Source of the DNA: Actinoplanes italicus
GTDB lineage: Bacteria; Actinomycetota; Actinomycetes; Mycobacteriales; Micromonosporaceae
Assembly: GCF_003001815.1 (NCBI RefSeq)
Contig: NZ_PVMZ01000002.1
Location: forward strand, 558,001 to 622,000
Direction: 5' to 3'
Length of the DNA: 64,000 nucleotides
Part shown: piece by piece, positions 37,434-46,200 of the stretch
Layout: each line of letters begins with the position of its first letter
Position numbering within the stretch: position 1 is the stretch's first letter
Position numbers and translations under genes: made by a program
Notes under the pieces: model-generated
Told to the model about the DNA's origin: nothing
Databases searched by the model: none
The model's input: only the letters and a program-made list of their open reading frames with translations

Positions 37434-40391
37434 GTGCGCCGCATCGCCGTTCTGGACGCACCGTCCAATCTCGGCCTGCGCCCGCCGACCGCGACGTCGG
37501 TCCCGGGTTGCGCCAAGGCACCCGGCGCCCTCCGCGATCAGGGTCTGCTGGCCCGGCTCGGCGCCCGTGACGCGGGCTGCCTGACCCCGCCCCGCTACGA
37601 CCCCGGCGACTGGCGCCCCGGCGACGGCGTCGCCCACGCCGCCGAGATCTCGGCCTACTCCCGCGCCCTCGCCGACCGGATCGGCGCGATCATCGACGGC
37701 GGTGAGTTCCCGGTCGTCCTCGGCGGCGACTGCTCGATACTGATCGGCTCCGGCATCGCCATGCACCGCCTCGGCGACGCCGTCGGCGGCCGCATCGGGC
37801 TGGTCTTCGTCGACGGCCACTCCGACTTCCGGCACCCCGGCAACGCCTCGTACGTGGGCGCCGCCGCCGGCGAGGACCTGGCCCTGGTGACCGGCCGGGG
37901 CCAGGCCGACCTCGCGGCGATCGAGTCCCGCCGGCCGTACTTCCGCGACATCGACGTGGTGGTCCTCGGCATCCGCGCGCAGGACGAGTACCGCCTCGAC
38001 CTGCAGGCCGCCGGCATCGTGACCAGGCCGGTTCCCGCCCTGCGCGCCGAGGGCGCGGCCCGCAGCGCCCAGTGGGCCCGCGACCAGCTCGTCGACTGCG
38101 CCGGCTACTGGGTGCACGTCGACGTCGACGTCCTCGACCCCGCCGTCATGCCGGCCGTCGACGCCCCCGACCCCGGCGGGATCGCCTTCCCCGAGCTGGA
38201 ACTGCTGCTGTCCGGCCTGGTCGAGTCACCACACTGCCTGGGCGTGGAGATCACCGTCTTCGACCCCGACTACGACCCGGACGGCCGCTACGCGGCCGAG
38301 ATCACGTCCGCGGTGGTCAGTGGCCTCTCTCCGGTACGCACCACGACTCCCCGTCCCGACCTGATCGCCGCCCGCCGCGACCTGGCCAGCACGCCCGCCC
38401 CGACTATCCCTCCGCTCTCCATGCCTGCTTCCGCTGTGCCTTTCACCGTGGGCCCGGATGCCGCGTCGCTCGTCCCGGAAGCGGACGAGGCATCACCCGC
38501 TTCCGCTGCGGGCCCGGACGCCGATTCGCACGTTGCCGGCGCGGCCACTGCGGATGCCACGGCTTCTGTTCCTGAAGGTGCTGTCGTCGCGTCCACTTCG
38601 GAACCGGAAGCCACGCCGGCCGCTTCGGTGGAATCTTCTTCCTCGGGCGCGTCCGTCACTTCGGCTGGACCGGCGGCGTCGGATGAACCGTCCCATCCGG
38701 CGGCGGACACCCCGATGACCGGTGGCGTTGGGGCGGCCGCCTTCCTGGCTCCGGGATCGGGCGATGCCCTGACCGATGGGGGCGGCAGTCTCCCCGCCGC
38801 CGGGTCTGACGCCACGTCTTCAGCTGCGGACCCGGACACCGGTTCCACCGCGACGGAGACGCCCGGTGATCAGACCACCGAAGAGCCGTTGGCGACGGGA
38901 GACTCCGACGAGCAACCCGGGGTCGACTCGTTCGCTGGGCCACCGGCGGCCGGCGACGACCGGGCCCAGGCTTCACCTGAGTCGACCGACTTCCAGCCCG
39001 GGTTCATGTCCGGCATCACGCCGTTGCCGAACGCGACCGATGTGGACCTCACCAAGCCGGCCGGGACGTCGGCGGCCGAAGCATCCGGGCCTGCCGGATC
39101 TCTGCCCAGTGACGCTGAGTTCGTCCTGGCTGCGGCACTCGGCGACACCGCTGCGTCCGACGGCCTCCGCCGGTCCGACGGCCTCCACCTTTCCGACGGC
39201 CTTCGCGTGTCCGACAGCCTTCGCCTGTCCGACAGGTTGAAGGCCGGTGACGGATCCGCCGACCATGCCTTAACTGCCGATCTTGACGGCTCTGATGCTG
39301 ACGGTTCTGCTGGAAACGGCGCATCCGCCGACAGCGACGTATCTGCCGAGCGTGACTTGTCTGCGGAGCGTGACGAATCCGCCAAGCGTGACGTGGCTGC
39401 CAGCGGTGAGGTGTCTACCTACGACGAGGTGTCTGCGGACACCGGCTTGCCAACCGACACCGAATCGCTTGCCGACACCAGCTTGCCCACTGACACCGAA
39501 TCGCTTGCCGACACCAGCTTGCCCACCCACACCGAATCGCTTGCCGACACCAACTCGCTCGCCGACACCAGTGCGCTCGCCGACATCAGCTTGTCCACCG
39601 ACAGCGACGCCGCGGCCGAGCATGAGGAGTCCGTGGGCCGCGAGGAGCCGAAGAGCCAGGACGAGCACACCGCCGATGACGAAGAGGAAGCCACGAACCA
39701 GGACGGCTTCGCCGGACGGACCGCGCAGGAGGAGCCGGCCGGGCCGGACGGCGAAGAGCCCGCGGGCGAACTCGCCGATCCGGAGCGGTCCGCCGACGCC
39801 GGCGGGCATCTCGCAGCGGTTTCAGCGGCTGACCAGGAGGAAGCGGCGCGATCCGCCGACGACTGGGACGAGCCGGACTCCGTCGATGACGATCAGCTCG
39901 GCGTTGACAGTCACAGTGACGGTCAGCTCGGCGATGGCATCCGCGGTGACGATGAGCTCGGCGTTGACAGTCACAGTGACGGTCAGCTCGGCGATGGCAT
40001 CCACGGTGACGATGAGCTCGGCGTTGACAGTCACAGTGACGGTCAGCTCGGCGATGGCATCCACGATGACGATGAGCTCGGCGATGGCACCCATGGTGAC
40101 GATGAGCTCGGCGCTGACAGTCACGGTGACGATGAGTCCGATCGGCGGGCTGACGTGGTGGCCGCAGCCGACGGTGCGGTGGAGCCTCTCCGGGAATACG
40201 GTGACACCGCGATCCGCCTGCTGTCCCGGCCGCTCGGGTCGGCACCGCTGCTCGATTCGGAGCCACTGCCCGCCACCCGGCCGGGAATGCTGCGCCCGCG
40301 CCCGCCGGCTGATCCACCGACGTCCGGTGGAGTCGGCTCGCCCGCTGCCGGAACAGGGCGGATCAGCGGATTCCCACCCGGAGCTGCCTGA
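37434..40391 (+). CDS. Arginase/agmatinase-family domain fused to a giant repetitive disordered tail
   Basis: Residues 1-303 form an ureohydrolase domain: GGDCS (Cys100 where classical arginases have the ligand His), VDGHSD (Asp127, His129, Asp131) and HVDVDVLDP (Asp230, Asp232). It probably hydrolyses a guanidino compound; the Cys form is known in a subset of arginases. Residues 304-985 are an acidic, Ser/Asp/Ala/Thr-rich tail with several repeat types: SDGLRLSD, a 12-residue DTESLADTSLPT unit, and a 20-residue DDELGVDSHSDGQLGDGIHG unit. Normal arginases end near residue 300. Third-position GC is lower in the tail. GTG 37434 is preceded by GAAGGGGGG. The tail could be a true surface or linker region or a runaway microsatellite. 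Confidence 0.82.
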   Translation: MRRIAVLDAPSNLGLRPPTATSVPGCAKAPGALRDQGLLARLGARDAGCLTPPRYDPGDWRPGDGVAHAAEISAYSRALADRIGAIIDGGEFPVVLGGDCSILIGSGIAMHRLGDAVGGRIGLVFVDGHSDFRHPGNASYVGAAAGEDLALVTGRGQADLAAIESRRPYFRDIDVVVLGIRAQDEYRLDLQAAGIVTRPVPALRAEGAARSAQWARDQLVDCAGYWVHVDVDVLDPAVMPAVDAPDPGGIAFPELELLLSGLVESPHCLGVEITVFDPDYDPDGRYAAEITSAVVSGLSPVRTTTPRPDLIAARRDLASTPAPTIPPLSMPASAVPFTVGPDAASLVPEADEASPASAAGPDADSHVAGAATADATASVPEGAVVASTSEPEATPAASVESSSSGASVTSAGPAASDEPSHPAADTPMTGGVGAAAFLAPGSGDALTDGGGSLPAAGSDATSSAADPDTGSTATETPGDQTTEEPLATGDSDEQPGVDSFAGPPAAGDDRAQASPESTDFQPGFMSGITPLPNATDVDLTKPAGTSAAEASGPAGSLPSDAEFVLAAALGDTAASDGLRRSDGLHLSDGLRVSDSLRLSDRLKAGDGSADHALTADLDGSDADGSAGNGASADSDVSAERDLSAERDESAKRDVAASGEVSTYDEVSADTGLPTDTESLADTSLPTDTESLADTSLPTHTESLADTNSLADTSALADISLSTDSDAAAEHEESVGREEPKSQDEHTADDEEEATNQDGFAGRTAQEEPAGPDGEEPAGELADPERSADAGGHLAAVSAADQEEAARSADDWDEPDSVDDDQLGVDSHSDGQLGDGIRGDDELGVDSHSDGQLGDGIHGDDELGVDSHSDGQLGDGIHDDDELGDGTHGDDELGADSHGDDESDRRADVVAAADGAVEPLREYGDTAIRLLSRPLGSAPLLDSEPLPATRPGMLRPRPPADPPTSGGVGSPAAGTGRISGFPPGAA
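39901..40140 (+). repeat. 60-bp in-frame tandem repeat in the arginase tail
   Basis: Three almost identical 60-bp units occupy 39901-39960, 39961-40020 and 40021-40080, followed by a degenerate fourth. Each codes a 20-residue acidic Gly/Asp/His unit. A 36-bp in-frame repeat lies upstream at about 39455-39570, and an SDGL-type repeat at about 39158-39240. Confidence 0.93.
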
Positions 40392-40404
40392 GCCGACCCT
40401 GTAG

Positions 40405-40593
40405 GTGGTGACCTACGGTTGATCCGCACCGGACGTCACCACGCATGAGCCGCATCGATGTCGGCTGGAGTCTCGTGGTGCGGGTCGTGCCGTGATCCAC
40501 GCGAATCGCCACCGCGTTCCACTGCCCGGGCCGCTGGTTTGACGGCCGGGGCACCTGTGGTGAGTTCGGCGCGTTCGAACCTGGGTTCACCAC
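40405..40593 (+). repeat. Three diverged palindromic GTGGTG...CACCAC elements
   Basis: Elements at 40405-40442 (GTGGTGAC...GTCACCAC), 40475-40500 (GTGGTG...ATCCAC) and 40557-40593 (GTGGTGA...TCACCAC) lie in the 811-bp gene-free gap after the arginase fusion. They share ends and spacing with the tandem array that follows and with the element at 9013-9051. Confidence 0.75.
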
Positions 40594-40668
40594 GCAGAGC
40601 TGGTGTCGACGACGGGTGTCGTTCTGCGGCTCGCGCCGCAATTCTCACTACGAGAACCGCTGCAGACT

Positions 40669-41100
40669 GTGGTGAGTTGCGGCTTGCGGGTGGGCGTGGG
40701 TTACCACGGTGGGTGGGTTGGCGGGTTGTGTGGTGAGTTGCGGCTTGCGGGTGGGCGTGGGTTACCACGGCGGGTGGGTTGGCGGGCTGTGCGGTGAGTT
40801 GCGGCTTGCGGGTGGGCGTGGGTTACCACGGCGGGTGGGTTGGCGGGCTGTGCGGTGAGTTGCGGCTTGCGGGTGGGCGTGGGTTACCACGGCGGGTGGG
40901 TTGGCGGGCTGTGCGGTGAGTTGCGGCTTGCGGGTGGGCGCGGGTCACCACGGCGGGCTGTGTGGTGAATTGCGGCTTGCGGGTGGCCGCGGGTTATCAC
41001 GGCGGCGGGCGTGGGTTACCACGGCGGGCGGGATGGCGGGTTGGGTGGTGAGTTGCGGTGCGCGGGTGGGCACGGGTCGCCACGCCGCGGTGCGGCGGTG
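40669..41100 (+). repeat. 61-bp tandem array of the same palindromic element
   Basis: Four near-perfect 61-bp units start at 40672, 40733, 40794 and 40855, and truncated or diverged units start at 40916, about 40962 and about 41046. Each unit begins GTGGTGAGTTGCGGCTTGC and contains GGTTACCAC about 30 bp later, so each can form an imperfect hairpin. Short ORFs here are repeat artefacts. Confidence 0.9.
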
Positions 41101-41162
41101 ACCGCCGAGTGGGCTGGTGACAGCAGCGAACTGCGGCGCGGTCGCCGTCGGGGCAGGGGGCG

Positions 41163-41192
41163 GCGGTGAGCTGGGGCGCCCCAGCTCACCGC
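41163..41192. terminator. 30-bp perfect palindrome downstream of the penicillin-binding protein gene
   Basis: Bases 41163-41192 are fully self-complementary with no loop (centre GGGGC|GCCCC). It lies 11 bp past the stop of the minus-strand PBP gene and probably ends its transcript, though no T-run is present. Confidence 0.6.
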
Positions 41193-41202
41193 AGCAGGTG
41201 GG

Positions 41203-43110
41203 TCAGCGGTTCAGGGTGGTCAGGAAGCGGCTCACTGCGGGCACGGCGGCCTCCGAACCCGCGCCGCCTTTCTGGATCATGACGGCGAAGGCCACGTCGC
41301 CCTGGTAGCCGATGAACCAGGAGTGGGTGTCGGCCGAGCCGGTCTGGAATTCGGCTGTTCCGGTCTTGCCGTACACGGGCGGGCCGGGGACCTTGCGCAG
41401 CGCTGTGCCGGTGCCGGCCGTGATCACCTCGCGCATCATGCCGCGCAGCGCGGTGACCGCGTCCGCGTCGAGTGGTGCGGGAGCGGTGGCGGGAGCAGGG
41501 GGCGCCGGGTCGAGGACCAGCTTCGGCGGCTGGAACTGTCCTTTGGCGACGGCCGCGGTGGCGGTGGCCATGGCGAGCGGGCTGACCACGGTGCTGCCCT
41601 GGCCGAAGACGGCGGCGGCGAGTTCGGTGGCGGTGCCGCCGTCGGAGACCTGGCCGGCGTACGCGTCGACGCCCACGTTCCAGTCGCCGCCCAGGCCCAG
41701 GGCCGCGGACGCCTCCTGCAGACCGGCGGAGCCCAGCTTGGGGGCGAGCGCCGCGAACGCGGTGTTGCACGACTTGGCGAAGTCCACATGGAACTGGACC
41801 TTGCCGAGCGCCTGGTTGTGCGAGTTCTTGAACTCGCGACCATCCACGGTGACCGTTTTGGGACAGTCGACGACGGTGTTGGAGGTGACCGCGTCGCGCG
41901 CGAGTAGCCCGTACGCCGAAATCATCTTGAAGGTCGACCCGGGCGGGACCTGGCCGGTGAAGGCGGTGTTGACCCCACCGGGGTCGGGGCCGTTGGCGAC
42001 GGCGAGCACGGCGCCGTCGCTGACCCGGATGGCGACGAGGGAGCTGGGCTGCTTCTCGGCGGCGAGGGCGGTGTCGGCGGCGTTCTGCACCCGGGTGTCG
42101 AGCGTCACCTTGATCGGTTTGCCGGCGGCCGGCTTCGCGGTGAAGAGCTCGGTGTCCTCGGTCTTGCCGTCGGTGGCCTGGCGTTCGATCACGACCGAGA
42201 GGCCTGACGTGCCGCGCAGCGTGTCGTCGTACTTCTGCTGGACGCCGCCGTGTCCGGCCTGGTCACCGGCGATCAGGACGCCTGGCCGGGCGGCGATGTC
42301 CTCCTCTGTGGCCGGGTCGACCGTGCCGAGGAGCGCGCGGGCGAAGGCCCGGGTGGGTCCGAGCTGGCGAACCTCGTCGCGGAAGACGGTGCCGGGCAGC
42401 GGCCGGATCTCGTCGCGGATCTTCTCGTAGTCGGTGCGCCGCAGGGAGACGAGGTCGATGAAGGCGCCGGGGTCGGACTTGTCGACCCGGTCCTTGAGGT
42501 CGCTCATGTTCAGATCCACATTGATCTTGCGGAGTGATGTGGCGAGCGCCTTCTGCAGCGAGGGCAGGTCGGTGATCTTTTCGGGGCTGACGCCGACGAT
42601 CACCACCTTCTGCGGGCCGACCAGGAGCTTGCCGGACGCGTCGACGATGCCGCCGCGGGTGGCGGCGACCCGGCGCAGCCGCAGTTTCTCGCCGGCCCCC
42701 AGCTCGGGCTGGACGATCGCGGGCTCCCAGACCACGCTCCACCCGTCCTGGCCGGCCTTGGTGCTGCGGACGGTGCTCTGATAGCTCCACTCGACGCCAC
42801 CGGGCAGGGTCCACTTGACGGTGATCGGCGTGCTGGCGTTGTCGCCGGTCTCTTTGGTGTCACCGGACGCGGTCACGGTGACCGGCTGGCCGGTGAGGTC
42901 GCCGTACGTGGCGTTGATCTGGCTCAGCACGTCGGCTGCGGCGATCTTGCCGCCGGCCGCGGTCACAAAGCCGACGTCGTCGACCTTGCCCGCGGTCCAG
43001 CCGCTCACGAACGCCTCGACGGTGTCCTCGGCAGGGTCCGAGGAGCAGGCGGTGAGACCGCACGCGGTGGCGAGCAGCAGCGCGGTCAGCCCGGCGGGGG
43101 AGCGACGCAT
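41203..43110 (-). CDS. Class B penicillin-binding lipoprotein (MecA/PBP2a-like architecture)
   Basis: This 635-residue protein has a lipoprotein signal peptide with lipobox LTAC (Cys22), an NTF2-like MecA_N domain (about 26-135), a PBP dimerisation domain (about 150-300), and a transpeptidase domain with STFK (Ser392-Lys395), SCN (447-449) and KTG (582-584). It cross-links peptidoglycan on the outer membrane face. Mycobacterial PbpA-like lipoproteins and several PBPs linked to low beta-lactam affinity share this layout. ATG 43110 follows AGGGAC. It is divergent from the glutamate dehydrogenase gene. Confidence 0.93.
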   Translation of the reverse strand: MRRSPAGLTALLLATACGLTACSSDPAEDTVEAFVSGWTAGKVDDVGFVTAAGGKIAAADVLSQINATYGDLTGQPVTVTASGDTKETGDNASTPITVKWTLPGGVEWSYQSTVRSTKAGQDGWSVVWEPAIVQPELGAGEKLRLRRVAATRGGIVDASGKLLVGPQKVVIVGVSPEKITDLPSLQKALATSLRKINVDLNMSDLKDRVDKSDPGAFIDLVSLRRTDYEKIRDEIRPLPGTVFRDEVRQLGPTRAFARALLGTVDPATEEDIAARPGVLIAGDQAGHGGVQQKYDDTLRGTSGLSVVIERQATDGKTEDTELFTAKPAAGKPIKVTLDTRVQNAADTALAAEKQPSSLVAIRVSDGAVLAVANGPDPGGVNTAFTGQVPPGSTFKMISAYGLLARDAVTSNTVVDCPKTVTVDGREFKNSHNQALGKVQFHVDFAKSCNTAFAALAPKLGSAGLQEASAALGLGGDWNVGVDAYAGQVSDGGTATELAAAVFGQGSTVVSPLAMATATAAVAKGQFQPPKLVLDPAPPAPATAPAPLDADAVTALRGMMREVITAGTGTALRKVPGPPVYGKTGTAEFQTGSADTHSWFIGYQGDVAFAVMIQKGGAGSEAAVPAVSRFLTTLNR

Positions 43111-43277
43111 GAGGGTCCCTTCGGTGGGTAGCTGAACGAACCGTAATAAACCAATGCCCATTCCGGCTGTCCCGCGGAACGGGCACACCGGGGGTGTAAA
43201 GGTTGTCGGAGGCTGGCTCTAGGCTGTCCTCGACACGTTCAAGCCCACAGTGTCGTGGGTGAGGGGAGCGCCGGAAC

Positions 43278-46200
43278 ATGGCTGTCGCCGACGAGGCAGT
43301 GACCGATTCTGATCAGACTGTGCTCGACGATGTGCCCAACGCCGAGCGGTTGGTGGCACAGGCGGTCGAACAGGCGGGGGACGACCACACGACCGCATCT
43401 CTGGTGGGCCGCTTCTGGCGGTTCGCACCCGACGAGGAACTGGTCGGTTACACACCCGACGAGATGTACGCGGCCGCGGTCGAACACCGCGAACTGGCCC
43501 GTAACCGGCTGCCGGGTGAGCTGAAACTGGCCATCACCGAGCCGGGGGGCCCGCAGGGGCACAGTGTCCTGCGGATCGTCACGGACGACATGCCGTTCCT
43601 GGTCGACTCGGTGATAGCCCTGCTCACGGCACACAACCTACAGGTCGACCTGATGGTGCACCCGCTGATCGTGGTGCGCCGTGAGCCGCTCGGCGCGCTC
43701 GCCCAGCTCGAGGCCGACGTCGAGCCGGACGACGCCATCGAGGGCGATCTGGTGGAGAGCTGGATCCGGATCGAGATCGACCCGATCCGCCGGCCGGAGG
43801 CCCGGGAGCAGCTGCTCAACGAGGTCCGGCGGGTGCTCACCGATGTCCGCGACGCGGTCGAGGACTGGCCGCGCATGCGTCAGCGGGCCCTGGTCATCTC
43901 CGACGAGCTGGCCGCCGCCCGTGGGTCGCACAGGATGCCGGCGCCGGACAAGGACGTCACCGACTCGATCGAGCTGCTCAAGTGGCTCGCGCACGACCAC
44001 TTCACCTTCCTCGGGTACCGCGAGTACCGGCTGGACGACGGCGTCCTGACCGCGGTTCCGGGCACCGGGCTGGGCATCCTGCGCGGCGCTAGCAAGCCCC
44101 GCCGGCTCGCCGCCGAGATGGCTCCCGAGATCTACGAGCGGGCCATGGAGAAACGGCTCCTCGTCATCACCAAGGCGAACTCGCGGGCGACCGTGCACCG
44201 CTCGGCCTACCTCGACTACATCGGTGTGAAGCTCTTCGACGACGCCGGCAACGTGGTCGGCGAGCGCCGTTTCCTGGGCCTGTTCTCCAGCTCGGCCTAT
44301 CGCACCAGCGTGCGCCAGCTGCCGGTGGTCAAGCGCAAGGTGCAGGAGGTGATGGACCGCTCGGGCCTGTCGCCGCGCGGCCACTCCGGCAAGGACCTGC
44401 TCCAGATCCTCGAGACGTACCCCCGTGACGAGCTGTTCCAGATCAAGACCGACGACCTGTATGAAGCGGTCATCGGCGTGCTGCGGATGGCCGGGCGCCG
44501 GCAGCTGCGGCTCTTCCTGCGGCGCGACGGCTACGGGCGGTTCATCTCCTGCCTGATCTACCTGCCACGGGACCGGTTCACCACCGGGAACCGGCTGCGC
44601 ATGCAGGAGATCCTGCTGCGTGAGCTGAACGGCGTCGGGGTGGACTACACCACCCGGGTCACCGAGCGGATGCTGGCGCGGGTGCACTTCATCGTGCGCA
44701 CCGACCCGGCGGCGCCGCCCGGCCACCTGGACCCGAACGAGCTGGCCGAGCTGCTGGCCGACGCCACCCGGATGTGGGACGACGACTTCTCTCTGGTGCT
44801 GGAGCGCAAACTCGGCGACGAGCAGGCCCGGCGCCTGTTCCTGCGCTACTCCTCGGCCTATCCGGAGAGCTACAAGAACACCCACACGCCGTACGAAGGC
44901 ATGCAGGACCTGGCGAAGCTGGAGCTCCTGGAGGAGCCCGGCCAGCTGGCCATGCACCTGTTCCGGCGGCGCAGGCTGGGCGCGGACGGCACTCCCGAGC
45001 CGGACGAGCGCGACGTGCGTTTCAAGGTGTACCGCTACGGCGAGCCGATGATGCTGTCGGCGGTGCTCCCGGTGCTCCACTCGCTGGGCGTCCGGGTCAC
45101 CGACGAACGGCCGTACGAGATCCGCCGTCCCGACGGTGTCATCTACCTCTACGACTTCGGCCTGCTGCCGCCGGCCGGGCACCGTGAGCTGGCCGAGGTC
45201 CGCCCGCAGGTGGAGAACGCGTTCGCGGCCGCCTGGCGGGGCGAGGCCGAGGTGGACGGGTTCAACGAGCTGGTGCTGCTGGCCGGGATGACCTGGCGTC
45301 AGGTGGTGGTGCTCAGGGCGTACGCCAAATATCTCCGGCAGACCGGGAACCTCTTCTCGGAGCGCTACCTGGAGTCGACGTTCACCTCGTATCCGGAGAT
45401 CGCCGGACTGCTGGTGAAGCTGTTCGAGATCCGGTTCTCACCACACCTGGAGGTCGGCGAGACCGAGCGGGCCCGGCAGGCCGGAGAGGTCCGTGACCGG
45501 ATCACCGAGCTGCTCGACAAGGTCGAGAGTCTGGACCAGGACCGGATCCTGCGTTCCTACCTGACCTTGATCGAGGCGACGCTGCGGACCAGCTTCTTCC
45601 AGCGCGGGTCGGATGGCCGGCCGAAGTCCTACGTGGCCTTCAAGCTGGACCCGCAGGCCATCCCGGACCTGCCGCAGCCGCGGCCCAAGTTCGAGATCTT
45701 CGTCTACTCGCCGCGCTTCGAGGGTGTGCACCTGCGGTTCGGTGCGGTCGCCCGCGGCGGTCTGCGCTGGTCGGACCGGCGCGAGGACTTCCGGACCGAG
45801 GTGCTCGGCCTGGTCAAGGCGCAGATGGTGAAGAACGCGGTGATCGTGCCGGTCGGCGCCAAGGGCGGCTTCGTGCTGAAGCAGAAGCCGGGCGACCGGG
45901 ACGAGGCGGTGGAGTGCTACAAGCGCTTCATCCGGGCGCTGCTCGACGTCACGGACAACATCCAGAGCGGCAAGATCGTCCCGCCGCCCGAAGTGGTCCG
46001 GCACGACGGCGACGACCCCTACCTGGTGGTGGCCGCGGACAAGGGCACCGCCACCTTCTCCGACATCGCCAACGAGATCTCGGTCGGCAAGGACTTCTGG
46101 ATGGGCGACGCGTTCGCCTCCGGAGGCTCGGCCGGCTACGACCACAAGAAGATGGGCATCACCGCCTGCGGCGCCTGGGAATCGGTCAAGAAGCACTTCC

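Noticed and set aside
40557..40593. T-arm-like GTTCGAACC suggesting a tRNA
   Set aside because: No acceptor, D or anticodon stems can be drawn around it; it is part of the palindromic repeat element.
40672..41100. Possible CRISPR array or short Gly-rich proteins
   Set aside because: The 61-bp units repeat throughout with no variable spacers; the small ORFs are products of the repeat and lack start signals.
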